From contig JAFQZR010000005.1 in assembly GCA_017405785.1 (NCBI GenBank), positions 124,001-188,000 of the forward strand: a stretch of DNA of 64,000 nt, written 5' to 3'. The position numbers and the translations under genes were made by a program. Numbering within the stretch: the stretch's first letter is position 1; each line of letters opens with the position of its first letter. Of this stretch, positions 8,049-16,032 are shown in pieces. The stretch comes from Erysipelotrichaceae bacterium (lineage in GTDB: Bacteria > Bacillota_I > Bacilli_A > Erysipelotrichales > Erysipelotrichaceae). Under the pieces are notes generated by a model. The model saw nothing but the letters and a program-made list of their open reading frames with translations, was not told the origin of the DNA and did not search any database.

Positions 8049-8950
8049 AATGGGCAGTAATATCAACCTGGAAAATGTCAACGGAAGGAAACGCCAAGGC
8101 AGCGGAGCTATTGGCTGATAATGTTAAGGCTGGTGATGCCATTGTTGAAGGTGTAACCTTGGTAGAAGATAATCCGGCTTATTCGTCAGTGGGATACAGC
8201 GGTTTGCCTGACAAAGACGGCCATGTTACGCTGGATGGCGGTTACATGGATGGAGATACTCTTAAAGTCGGAGCTGTAGGCTGTCTTGAAGGCTTCAGAT
8301 CACCGATCCGTGTTGCCCGTAAGCTTTCCGAGAACAGTTTCAATAACTTCCTGGTAGGAGCCGGAGCTGAAGAATATGCCCGTCTCAACGGCTTTGAGGA
8401 AAGAGACAACATGACTCCTGAGACTTTCAGAAGATATCTGCGGGAAAAGGATAAAAGAGCCGAACTGAAAAGCTATGACGGACATGATACGGTATGCTTC
8501 ATAGGCAAGGATGTTTACGGTTCCCTGTGTGCGGCTGTAAGTACCAGTGGACTGTTCATGAAGGAACCCGGACGTGTCGGAGATTCTCCGATTGCCGGTG
8601 CGGGTTTCTATGCTGATTCGCAGATCGGCGGAGCCGGAGTTACCGGTGTCGGCGAAGACTGCATCAGAGGTACGGTCAGTTTCCGTGTAGTAAATAAGAT
8701 GGCTCAGGGCCGAAGCCCTCAGCAGGCAGCTGATGAAACCATGAGAGAACTGTCAGAGAGAATAGAAAATCTCCGTCACATGTCCATAGTTGTTCTGAAC
8801 AAAGCCGGAGAGTTCGGAGTGGCAACAAACTGCGTGTTCCCGTTTGTCTATGCCAGTGATGAATGTGAACAGAAACTCTATCTGGCAACCTGGGAAAACG
8901 ATGCTACGGTCATAAAAGAGATAAGACCGGAAGATACTGAAAGAGATTAA
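8045..8950 (+). CDS. N4-(beta-N-acetylglucosaminyl)-L-asparaginase / isoaspartyl peptidase family Ntn hydrolase
   Basis: A 301-residue Ntn hydrolase. Autocleavage is expected before Thr149 in GHDTVCFIG, making Thr149 the N-terminal nucleophile of the beta chain. The substrate-binding block GRVGDSPIAGAGFYAD and the following GVTGVGED are typical of glycosylasparaginase-type enzymes. These remove asparagine-linked groups or hydrolyse beta-aspartyl peptides. No signal peptide is seen. The start codon is inside the stop of the amidohydrolase gene, so the two are coupled. Which of the two activities dominates cannot be told from sequence alone. Confidence 0.85.
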   Translation: MKWAVISTWKMSTEGNAKAAELLADNVKAGDAIVEGVTLVEDNPAYSSVGYSGLPDKDGHVTLDGGYMDGDTLKVGAVGCLEGFRSPIRVARKLSENSFNNFLVGAGAEEYARLNGFEERDNMTPETFRRYLREKDKRAELKSYDGHDTVCFIGKDVYGSLCAAVSTSGLFMKEPGRVGDSPIAGAGFYADSQIGGAGVTGVGEDCIRGTVSFRVVNKMAQGRSPQQAADETMRELSERIENLRHMSIVVLNKAGEFGVATNCVFPFVYASDECEQKLYLATWENDATVIKEIRPEDTERD

Positions 8951-8978
8951 AGGAATGGCTTAACCATTCCTTTTTTTT
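8951..8978. terminator. Terminator between the asparaginase-family gene and dpaL
   Basis: AGGAATGG (8951-8958), loop CTTAA and CCATTCCT (8964-8971) are followed by a run of T. It ends the + strand operon and lies just past the stop of the converging dpaL gene. Confidence 0.85.
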
Positions 8979-8979
8979 C

Positions 8980-10029
8980 TTATTCAGGGTTTTTAAGTAT
9001 TCCTTCCGTGCTGATTAACAGGAATACGGAGTTTTCATCAATGTGGAAGTATTCTCGGTTATCCAGGCAGATCTGTTCAGTTAATCCTAAGGTAACGGCT
9101 CCCGATTCGCCTGATACAAAGGCCTTGTCATCACCAACCGGGTGAACCGCACGGTTCATTCCATTTATTGTCAGCTGATCTGAAGCCTTGATGAACCAGT
9201 CAGCAGATTCTTCAAATACCGGCAGGGCTGTAATGCTTGGATCGCCGCAGTTAAGACCGGCCATGATCGTATATGGATTGCCTTTGATGCTGACGATCTT
9301 TTTCTGCTTGAAGCTTTCATAGATGCAGGCAGCCTGATCTGATTCCACAACACCGATATAAGGTTTTTTCTTACATAACAGTTCCAGGGCATAGATGGCT
9401 CCGGCAGCTAATGACCCGACACCGGCCTGTAAGAAGACATGGGTAGGTTCCTCATCCATCTGGTTTAATGCTTCTCTGATGATGGTGGTATAGCCCAGGG
9501 TAATATTATTGGGAATTTCCAGATAATCGTCAAAGGCTGTGTCCTGTACCAGAGTATACCCATTCTTTCTGGCATATTCAGCCGCATACCGTACGGTATC
9601 ACTGTAGTTGAACTCGGTAACGGTCACTTTGGCATTGAACATCTCGATGGCTCTGATCCTTCTTTCTTCGGAGCCTTTCGGCATGAAGATGTCAACAGGT
9701 ATGCCTTTGAGGTTGCCATACCAGGCTAAGCCGCGTCCGTGGTTGCCGTCAGTACAGCTGACCAGATGTTTTACATCTTTCAGACAGCTTACCGCATAAC
9801 TGGCACCCAGTGCTTTAAAGGCATTAAGTCCGAAACGGCTGGATTCATCCTTGACGCAGATGTTTTTGCAGCCAAGGGTCTTAGCCAGATCCTTAAGCTC
9901 TACCAGCTCAGTAGGTTTGTACTGCGGCAGAGACTTGTGAAATGCATAGACTTCATCCAGTTTGTCTTCTAAAGGAGCAGGCTGTTCAAAGCCCGGATGA
10001 GTATTGGTTATTGTTTCATAGAGAATCAT
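8980..10029 (-). CDS. dpaL: PLP-dependent diaminopropionate ammonia-lyase-like enzyme
   Basis: A 349-residue fold-type II PLP enzyme. The Schiff-base lysine is Lys72 in RFGLNAFKALGASYA, and the TDGNHGRGLAW loop binds the cofactor phosphate region. Both blocks are characteristic of diaminopropionate ammonia-lyase, which converts 2,3-diaminopropionate to pyruvate and ammonia. It is about 50 residues shorter than E. coli DpaL, with less sequence before the VELKDLAK region, so the substrate could differ (for example another hydroxy- or amino-substituted amino acid). GGGAGG stands before the start. It is divergent from the XRE regulator gene. Confidence 0.75.
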   Translation of the reverse strand: MILYETITNTHPGFEQPAPLEDKLDEVYAFHKSLPQYKPTELVELKDLAKTLGCKNICVKDESSRFGLNAFKALGASYAVSCLKDVKHLVSCTDGNHGRGLAWYGNLKGIPVDIFMPKGSEERRIRAIEMFNAKVTVTEFNYSDTVRYAAEYARKNGYTLVQDTAFDDYLEIPNNITLGYTTIIREALNQMDEEPTHVFLQAGVGSLAAGAIYALELLCKKKPYIGVVESDQAACIYESFKQKKIVSIKGNPYTIMAGLNCGDPSITALPVFEESADWFIKASDQLTINGMNRAVHPVGDDKAFVSGESGAVTLGLTEQICLDNREYFHIDENSVFLLISTEGILKNPE

Positions 10030-10103
10030 ATAAAGACCTCCCGGTGTCTGAAATCATTATAGCCGTTTTCTTATTGTTAATATGTCCAAAAGCCCGGAAT
10101 TCG

Positions 10104-10112
10104 TGGTAAAAT
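10104..10112 (+). promoter_or_regulatory. Extended -10 promoter for the XRE regulator gene
   Basis: TGG followed by TAAAAT (10107-10112) forms an extended -10 element. No clear -35 box is seen. The predicted start falls just upstream of the two direct repeats. Confidence 0.45.
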
Positions 10113-10121
10113 AGCCTTAAT

Positions 10122-10160
10122 CAACCAATAAGTTAGTGAAAAAACAACCAACAAGTTAGT
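10122..10160 (+). repeat. Two direct repeats in the dpaL / XRE intergenic region
   Basis: CAACCAATAAGTTAGT (10122-10137) and CAACCAACAAGTTAGT (10145-10160) differ at one base and are offset by 23 bp, a little over two helical turns. They sit between divergent genes, just downstream of the probable regulator promoter. This is what a tandem operator for the XRE protein would look like. Confidence 0.75.
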
Positions 10161-10233
10161 AATTCAACTTCCTGTCGCTTCATTTTGAAGGAGAAAAGGC
10201 AGAAAATGATGGTGTAAAACGGAGGTACAACAC

Positions 10234-10722
10234 ATGGAAAGCTTTGGAACAAGATTAGCTGAAATCAGAAAAGAACACAATATGACCCAGAATGATATCG
10301 CCGACCGACTGAATATCTCAGCCCAGGCTGTCAGTAAGTGGGAGAATGACATAACAATGCCGGATATTGATACACTGGTAAAGTTATCAGACATATTTGA
10401 CATGTCATTGGATGAACTGGTCGGTAAGCAGAAAAATGAACCGGTTCTGGTTCCGGAAGAACAGAGAAAAGATATCAATAAGATGGTTTTCAGAATCAGA
10501 GTCGATTCCGCTACCGGCGACAGGGTCAGAGTCAATCTGCCGATGGCAGCTGTAAAGATCTTCATCAACAACGATACGGCAGGACATGTTTTTGTCGGAA
10601 ATAAGGCTCTGGAAGACATTGACTTCAATCAGGTCTACAGAATGGTAGAGCAGGGGATCATCGGAGAACTGGTATGCATCGAGAGTGCTGACGGTGATCG
10701 TGTCACAATTACGGTAGAATAA
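10234..10722 (+). CDS. XRE-family transcriptional regulator with SHOCT-like C-terminal domain
   Basis: A 162-residue protein. Residues 5-60 form a helix-turn-helix of the Cro/CI type (MTQNDIADRLNISAQAVSKW). After a linker, residues 90-162 form a small domain with the pattern VRVNLPMAAVKIF and VCIESADGDRVTITVE, as seen in SHOCT/YvlB-like stress-sensing modules. It probably binds the direct repeats upstream of its own gene and may control dpaL as well. The next gene begins two bases after its stop and encodes a protein resembling the C-terminal domain. Confidence 0.75.
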   Translation: MESFGTRLAEIRKEHNMTQNDIADRLNISAQAVSKWENDITMPDIDTLVKLSDIFDMSLDELVGKQKNEPVLVPEEQRKDINKMVFRIRVDSATGDRVRVNLPMAAVKIFINNDTAGHVFVGNKALEDIDFNQVYRMVEQGIIGELVCIESADGDRVTITVE

Positions 10723-10723
10723 C

Positions 10724-10987
10724 ATGAAAGTGGTTATTAAAACGCCGGGATCAACGCTTCCCATCACAATAGCGATTCCCATGGGGCTGGTAAAACACTC
10801 CAGCTTTCTGTGGGATATGGCTATAAAGCATACTCACGGCAGTGACAGAGAACTGGTGCTGATGGCCCGTGAACTGGTACCTGAGTGTACGGATATTCTG
10901 TTGGAAGCAGCCAGGGAAAACGGCGGTCATTTCGACCTGGTAGAAGTTAAAAGTGCAAGCGGAGCGGAAGTGCTCATTCAGATATGA
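10724..10987 (+). CDS. Small protein resembling the C-terminal domain of the preceding regulator
   Basis: An 87-residue protein without membrane segments. Its ends, ITIAIPMGLVKHSS and FDLVEVKSASGAEVLIQI, echo VRVNLPMAAVKIF and VCIESADGDRVTITVE in the upstream regulator, so it looks like a free-standing copy of the same domain. It starts two bases after the regulator stop and must be co-translated. It could act as a partner, sensor or antagonist of the regulator by domain swapping; that is inference. No database family is claimed. Confidence 0.6.
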   Translation: MKVVIKTPGSTLPITIAIPMGLVKHSSFLWDMAIKHTHGSDRELVLMARELVPECTDILLEAARENGGHFDLVEVKSASGAEVLIQI

Positions 10988-11068
10988 TCTGACCGAAGGA
11001 CAGAATGTTGCATTTTGATAACACTGATAAGTGAAATGTAATATAATGTCCTAAAGGAAGATTTGATT

Positions 11069-12097
11069 ATGGAAAAGATATACTTCAGAAACGATTACAG
11101 CGAGATTGCCTGTCCGGAAATCATCGAAAACATTCAGAAATACAGCCGGGGCCATTATGTTGGCTATGGCGAAGATGAGATATGCGAATCAGCGAGAAAC
11201 AAGATAAAAAAGTATCTGGGTGATGCTGACTGCGACATTCACTTCCTGGTAGGAGGAACCCAGGCTAACACCGTCATGATCGATGCCATGCTGAAACCAT
11301 GGGAAGCTGTAGCTTCCGTGGTCAGCGGTCATATCAACGTTCACGAAGCCGGATCAATTGAAAGTGTGGGACACCGCATTGAACCTTTGCCGGAACATGA
11401 CGGCAAGATGGATCCGGATGAACTGGACAAGCTGTGTGTGGTTCATGAATTTGAACACATGACCGATATAAAGGGTGTCTATATTTCTCAGGCTACCGAA
11501 GTGGGAACCGTCTATAACAAGCGGGAATTACTGGCCTTAAGAGAAGTATGTGACAAGCATAACCTCTATCTGTTTGTGGATGGGGCCAGAATGGGTTCTG
11601 CTATGATGGCAGACGGCATGGACCTCACCTTACGGGACATGGCCAGGATAGCTGACTGCTTCTACATCGGTGCCACCAAAAACGGCGGTATGATCGGTGA
11701 AGCCATGGTCATCGTCAATGACGAACTGAAGCCTTGTTACAGAAGACTGATGAAACAGCACGGTGCCTTACTGGCTAAGGGATTCATCCTGGGTATCCAG
11801 TATGATACGCTGTTTACCGATGACTTGTTCTTCAGGCTGGCCAGACATGAAAATGAAATGGCTATGTATCTGAAGGAAGGCATGAAAAAACTGGGCGTTA
11901 AACTGCTGTTTGATTCGGTAACGAATCAGCAGTTCCCGGTATTTGAAAATGATATAGTTGAAAAACTGGCAGAAAAGTATCAGTTTGAAGTCTGGGAACC
12001 GGGCGATAAGGAGACTACGATCAGATTTGTCTGTTCCTGGGCAACGAAAAAGGAAGACATCGACAGTCTTCTGAATGATATCCATAATCTTATATAA
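11069..12097 (+). CDS. Low-specificity L-threonine aldolase family enzyme
   Basis: A 342-residue fold-type I PLP enzyme that cleaves L-threonine or allo-threonine to glycine and acetaldehyde. The PLP-binding aspartate lies in YLFVDGARMGSAM and the Schiff-base lysine in YIGATKNGGMIGE. ATG 11069 is preferred over TTG 11063 because AAGGAAG ends eight bases before it. A TATAAT lies at 11042-11047. A terminator follows the stop, so it is probably a single-gene unit. It could equally act on a related beta-hydroxy amino acid. Confidence 0.85.
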   Translation: MEKIYFRNDYSEIACPEIIENIQKYSRGHYVGYGEDEICESARNKIKKYLGDADCDIHFLVGGTQANTVMIDAMLKPWEAVASVVSGHINVHEAGSIESVGHRIEPLPEHDGKMDPDELDKLCVVHEFEHMTDIKGVYISQATEVGTVYNKRELLALREVCDKHNLYLFVDGARMGSAMMADGMDLTLRDMARIADCFYIGATKNGGMIGEAMVIVNDELKPCYRRLMKQHGALLAKGFILGIQYDTLFTDDLFFRLARHENEMAMYLKEGMKKLGVKLLFDSVTNQQFPVFENDIVEKLAEKYQFEVWEPGDKETTIRFVCSWATKKEDIDSLLNDIHNLI

Positions 12098-12102
12098 AAA
12101 GA

Positions 12103-12126
12103 AAACTGGCTTAGCCAGTTTTTTTG
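12103..12126 (+). terminator. Terminator of the threonine aldolase gene
   Basis: AACTGG (12104-12109) pairs with CCAGTT (12115-12120), followed by a T run. The run of A upstream makes it usable for the converging chromate transporter genes too. Confidence 0.8.
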
Positions 12127-12131
12127 TGTCT

Positions 12132-12692
12132 TTATAACAGTCCTGTCAGGTTCAGTACCAGAGTTATGGCTCCGCAGGCCAGCATCAGATAAAGAGGATT
12201 TGTCTTGTATTTCCTTAATATGAAGAAACAGACAATAACCATTACAAGTGATATGTAGTTAAGGCTGTCCAGAGTACCTGCCGGGATAACTGCTTCCATG
12301 AACATCTTGATCAAAACGGAGAAGATCAGGGCTACGCTCATGCACTTCAGTACTTTCATTATTTCGCTGATGACAGGTATTTCCTTATATTTACGATAGA
12401 GATATATCAGGGTCAGTGAGATGATGGCGCCTGGGATGATACAGCCTAAGGTGGCGGCTATGGCTCCCGGTACACCGCCCAGTTTCATACCGATGAAGGT
12501 GGCGGAGTTAATGATGATAGGTCCAGGGGTAAGTTCGTCAATGGCTACCAGGTCAGAGAACTCAGTAAAAGTCATCCAGCCGGTATTGGTAACCATCTGC
12601 TCCTCGATCAGAGGAATGACAGCGTAGGCACCGCCAAAGGCGAACAGGCCGATTTTCAGGAAGCTCAGAAAGATGTCTAAGATACTGATCAT
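12132..12692 (-). CDS. Chromate transporter (CHR) family protein, second half-size subunit
   Basis: A 186-residue membrane protein with about six hydrophobic segments. The N-terminal signature FLKIGLFAFGGAYAVIPL and the FSDLVAIDELTPGPI segment are typical of the CHR domain. Short CHR proteins come in pairs with opposite topology and together equal one full ChrA. Its ATG overlaps the stop of the upstream CHR gene by four bases. The family exports chromate in some organisms; the natural substrate in gut-type Firmicutes is unknown. Confidence 0.85.
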   Translation of the reverse strand: MISILDIFLSFLKIGLFAFGGAYAVIPLIEEQMVTNTGWMTFTEFSDLVAIDELTPGPIIINSATFIGMKLGGVPGAIAATLGCIIPGAIISLTLIYLYRKYKEIPVISEIMKVLKCMSVALIFSVLIKMFMEAVIPAGTLDSLNYISLVMVIVCFFILRKYKTNPLYLMLACGAITLVLNLTGLL

Positions 12693-13246
12693 TTCTTATC
12701 CACCTCTCTTTTAAACAGTAAAGTTTTGACGACGGCGATGACCATGCAGATGATGGCCAGATAGAAAATGGAATACTTGGTCAGCCTGACAAACAGGAAA
12801 CAGGCCAGTACCATGAAATAGTAGAAATAGTTATTCATCTTTATGACACCTTCAAACATGCCTAAGACAACATCCAATAGCATGGCACAGACACCGGCCT
12901 GCATGCCGGTGATGAATATCCTGACCAGCTTATTGGTAGAGATGAAGGTGTAGAAGAAAGTCACCAAGATCATCATGAAGAAAGGTGGCAGGATAACTCC
13001 TAATACTGCTGCGAAGGCCCCGATCAGACCGGCACTCTGGTAGCCTATGATCATTGAGGAGCTGCAGGCTATTGGACCCGGACAACTCTGGGCCAAGGCA
13101 ACATAGTCATCCATTTCTTCCTTGGTGAACCAGTGATACTTATCGACAAAACGGTTTCTGAAAACCGCGACTATGGCATAGCCGGAGTTGGCGGTCATGG
13201 AAACCGTAAAGGTGTTGATGAATAATAACCAGGCTTTTTTTAACAT
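12689..13246 (-). CDS. Chromate transporter (CHR) family protein, first half-size subunit
   Basis: A 185-residue membrane protein, the partner of the following CHR gene. It has the matching signature FTVSMTANSGYAIVAVF and DDYVALAQSCPGPIACSS, where the PGP turn of CHR domains is conserved, and five to six hydrophobic segments. GGAG precedes the start. It is divergent from the T-box leader. The two subunits probably form one transporter; chromate specificity should not be assumed. Confidence 0.85.
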   Translation of the reverse strand: MLKKAWLLFINTFTVSMTANSGYAIVAVFRNRFVDKYHWFTKEEMDDYVALAQSCPGPIACSSSMIIGYQSAGLIGAFAAVLGVILPPFFMMILVTFFYTFISTNKLVRIFITGMQAGVCAMLLDVVLGMFEGVIKMNNYFYYFMVLACFLFVRLTKYSIFYLAIICMVIAVVKTLLFKREVDKK

Positions 13247-13371
13247 ACGTTTTCTCCAAATTCAATTCTATCATTATTAACGTTTTTTGTCATTTTGCGT
13301 AAACAAACAGGCGAAAAAGATGACTGTTTTAAGGAATTGGGACAAAATCATCAAGAAAAGTCGTAAAATGA

Positions 13372-13400
13372 TTGCATTTTCAGAAAATTTGTGTTTAAAT
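13372..13400 (+). promoter_or_regulatory. Promoter of the T-box operon
   Basis: TTGCAT (13372-13377), a 17-bp spacer and TTAAAT (13395-13400) preceded by TGT (an extended -10). The predicted start, near 13407, is exactly where the T-box Stem I begins. The 416 bases between the chromate transporter and the MBL gene are explained by this promoter and the T-box. Confidence 0.6.
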
Positions 13401-13407
13401 TTTCATA

Positions 13408-13645
13408 ACGCAATGAAAAGGAATAGTAATTTTTCACGATTTCTACAGAGAACCATGGGTGATGAGAGATGGTGTGATACGGAAAGATGAACGCGCCTTG
13501 GAGTGGTACCGGGGAAATGAGTATCCGGTTACCGGGAAGTCCCGTTACAGACAATTGAGTGCCTGAAGCAATGGCTTCAGGAATCAAGGTGGCACCACGG
13601 TTTTGATCGTCCTTGTTGAGTTGTTCAGCAAGGACGTTTTATTTA
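13408..13645 (+). ncRNA. T-box riboswitch, probably arginine-specific
   Basis: The loop E strand AGTA (13425-13428) opposes GAA (13489-13491); ATTTTTC (13429-13435) pairs with GAAAGAT above it and AAGG (13418-13421) with CCTT (13496-13499) below. The specifier window after GAA reads CGCGC, giving CGC (Arg) or GCG (Ala). The T-box AAGGTGGCACCACGG is at 13586-13600, and its bulge TGGC would pair with a tRNA ending GCCA. That needs discriminator G73, which fits arginine and not alanine (A73). The terminator stem is CGTCCTTG (13608-13615) with CAAGGACG (13629-13636) plus T tract; AAGG of the T-box can pair with CCTT of that stem as antiterminator. Uncharged tRNA should turn on the transporter operon. 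Confidence 0.9.
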
Positions 13646-13662
13646 CAGAAGGAGGGGAAAGC

Positions 13663-14559
13663 ATGGAGAAGAAGACTGAAGACGTTATCATGCCGGCTAA
13701 CTGGTATGATGCCTTACCGCGAAAACAGTATGAATCATTTATACGCATTGAATCAGTTGATCCATGGTTTTCCGTTTACCAGATCCGAAGCAACATCTTT
13801 GCAATATATGAAGATAAACACTTCCAGGAGGTAATTTCGTACCTGATCATTGGTGATGAAAAAGCATTGTTAATAGACACCGGATTGGGTATCGGGGATA
13901 TCAGAGCCATCGTTAACAGCCTTTATGACGGAGAGATCATTGTAACTCATACACACACTCATTTTGATCATATCGGCGGCGACTGGCAGTTTGACGAGGT
14001 TAACATACCGGATAACCCTGTCGCTGTTACCAGAGCGCGACGAGGTTTAAGTAAAGAGGAGGTTGAAGATAACATGGCTGACGGCTGTAACAGTCAGCCA
14101 TACCCACGAGGCTTCAACAGGGAAGAATACTGTATCAGACCTGCCAACCGGTATACAGTTATCCGAAACGGCGATGTTTTCGATCTAGGCAATATCAGAC
14201 TTGAAGTCATTGAGACACCAGGGCATTCACCTGACAGTCTGATGTACCTGGACAGAGAAAACCAGCTGTTATTTACCGGTGACAGTTTCTATCCGGCAAC
14301 TCTGTATGCTCACATCAAGCACAATGACGGTTCAGATTCAGATTTTGAAACTTACCGCAAGAGCATGCACATGGTTGCGGACCTTTACAGCAACTGCACA
14401 CTTATCACCTCTCACAACGAACCGTTAAGACCTGGAATTGAATTGATCAAAGTAGCCCGGGCTTTTGACAGTATCGCTGCCGGAGGTCTTGAATATATCG
14501 TCGACGACAGAGATCTGAAGAAATATGTCTTTGAGGATTTCTGCATAGTAACAAGTTAA
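13663..14559 (+). CDS. MBL-fold metallo-hydrolase, first gene of the T-box operon
   Basis: A 298-residue metallo-beta-lactamase-fold enzyme. The metal motif HxHxDH is His98, His100, Asp102 and His103 in THTHFDHIGGDW; further ligands are in ETPGHSPDS, LLFTGDSFY and TSHNEP. ATG 13663 follows GGAGGGG and lies after the T-box terminator, so its expression depends on readthrough. Its position before an amino-acid ABC transporter suggests a hydrolase that frees an amino acid from an ester, amide or thioester. The substrate cannot be read from the sequence. Confidence 0.8.
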   Translation: MEKKTEDVIMPANWYDALPRKQYESFIRIESVDPWFSVYQIRSNIFAIYEDKHFQEVISYLIIGDEKALLIDTGLGIGDIRAIVNSLYDGEIIVTHTHTHFDHIGGDWQFDEVNIPDNPVAVTRARRGLSKEEVEDNMADGCNSQPYPRGFNREEYCIRPANRYTVIRNGDVFDLGNIRLEVIETPGHSPDSLMYLDRENQLLFTGDSFYPATLYAHIKHNDGSDSDFETYRKSMHMVADLYSNCTLITSHNEPLRPGIELIKVARAFDSIAAGGLEYIVDDRDLKKYVFEDFCIVTS

Positions 14560-14580
14560 AAACTTAAAAGAAAGGGAAAA

Positions 14581-15354
14581 ATGAAAAAGTTTATTATCAT
14601 ATTAATCACATGTTTATTTATATTAGCCGGCTGTTCAGGACAGCAGGAAAAGGTAGTTGACAGCATTGATGACGAGGTTCTTACTGCCGGTACACTGGTT
14701 GTAGGCATCTCTGCTGACTATCCGCCGTTTGAATCACTCGACACCAGCAATAACCTGATCGGTTATGACGTTGACATGGCCAATGCTCTGGCCGCCAAGG
14801 TCAAGACTGAAACAGGCGCAGCATATAAAGTAGAATTTGTCCAGATGGACTTCTCCACCATTATCTCAGCCTTACAGACCGGACAGGTTGATGTCGGCAT
14901 TGCCGCCTTCTCCTATAATCCGGACAGACAGTGTCTGTTCACTGATCCATACTATCTATCAGCGCAGGTAATCGTCGTTCTCAAGGATTCCGGCATTACT
15001 ACACTGAAAGATCTTAACGGTAAGACCGTGGCAGCCGGTGACGGAACCGTCGGTTATGAAGCAGCCAGTGAGATCGAAGGAGTCAAGATGACTTCTCCTG
15101 GTGACTATCTGCAGCAGTTTGAAATGCTGAAGAACAACCAGATCGATGCCGTGGTATGTGACGAAAAGGTTGCTCAGGGCTTTGTGGATACATCAGACAA
15201 GCTGATGATCTTAGGTGAGAAGCTGGCCGAAGACAATCTGTGCATTACGGTAAAGCAGGGTCATACCTTCATTCTGGAAGCTCTTAACGCTGCCATCAGT
15301 GAATTCGTATCATCCGGTGAATCTGATAACCTGAAAAATAAATGGGGACTGTAA
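14581..15354 (+). CDS. Amino-acid ABC transporter substrate-binding lipoprotein
   Basis: A 257-residue family 3 solute-binding protein. The signal peptide ends in the lipobox LAGC with Cys18 as the lipidation site, so it is anchored outside the membrane. The motif GTLVVGISADYPPFES and later IGYDVDMANALA are typical of polar amino-acid binders, and the NxxDAVVCDE segment forms the second lobe. The T-box upstream points to arginine or another basic amino acid as ligand, which is inference. The permease and ATPase genes follow directly. Confidence 0.9.
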   Translation: MKKFIIILITCLFILAGCSGQQEKVVDSIDDEVLTAGTLVVGISADYPPFESLDTSNNLIGYDVDMANALAAKVKTETGAAYKVEFVQMDFSTIISALQTGQVDVGIAAFSYNPDRQCLFTDPYYLSAQVIVVLKDSGITTLKDLNGKTVAAGDGTVGYEAASEIEGVKMTSPGDYLQQFEMLKNNQIDAVVCDEKVAQGFVDTSDKLMILGEKLAEDNLCITVKQGHTFILEALNAAISEFVSSGESDNLKNKWGL

Positions 15355-15357
15355 ACG

Positions 15358-16032
15358 ATGGACTTCACGATAATCACCCCGGAAATATTCATATATCTCC
15401 TTAAAGGAGCAGGAATGTCTCTGTTTATCGCTGCCATTGCGACAACGATGGGGCTGATTCTGGGTACATTGGGTGCAGCCGCCAAACTGTCACGCAGCAG
15501 GTTTCTCAATTTCATCGCATCCGTATATGTGGAAGTGTTCCGTGGAACGCCAATGATGATGCAGATAACATTTGCCTTTCTGGCTTTGCCAGCACTGGTA
15601 ACGCTGATATTGGGTAAGCCGATCAGATTCAATCCGTTGGTAACCGGCATAGCAGCCATTTCGATTAACAGCGGTGCCTATACCACGGAACTGATCAGAA
15701 GCGGCATCAACGGTGTTGACAAGGGACAGTTTGAAGCAGCTGATACACTGGGACTGACTTACCGGCAGAAGATGAAGCTGGTAATACTGCCTCAGGCTTT
15801 CAAGCAGATACTGCCGCCAATGGTAAGTGAATTCATTACTCTGATAAAGGACTCATCTCTGTTATCGACCATCGGGGTAGTGGAACTGATGAAGTCAGCC
15901 ACGACGGTAGGAGCGAACTATTACGCCTATCTGCCTCCGTTAACGGTAGCCAGTGGCATCTATCTGGTACTGACATTGGTGATCTCCGCAATATCAAAAG
16001 TGATTGAAAGGAGGCTGGCAGTAAGTGATTGA
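15358..16032 (+). CDS. Amino-acid ABC transporter permease, HisM/ArtQ family
   Basis: A 224-residue integral membrane protein with about five hydrophobic segments. The N-terminal block YVEVFRGTPMMMQ and the coupling-loop EAA motif EAADTLGLTYRQKMKLVILPQ, which contacts the ATPase, are typical of polar amino-acid permeases. It starts three bases after the binding-protein stop and overlaps the ATPase gene by eight bases. As a single permease gene it would act as a homodimer. Confidence 0.92.
   Translation: MDFTIITPEIFIYLLKGAGMSLFIAAIATTMGLILGTLGAAAKLSRSRFLNFIASVYVEVFRGTPMMMQITFAFLALPALVTLILGKPIRFNPLVTGIAAISINSGAYTTELIRSGINGVDKGQFEAADTLGLTYRQKMKLVILPQAFKQILPPMVSEFITLIKDSSLLSTIGVVELMKSATTVGANYYAYLPPLTVASGIYLVLTLVISAISKVIERRLAVSD

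Noticed and set aside
13501-13525. ATG following GGAA as a methionine specifier of the T-box
   Set aside because: Pairing of ATTTTTC with GAAAGAT and of AAGG with CCTT fixes the specifier loop at 13489-13496, so the later ATG lies outside it.
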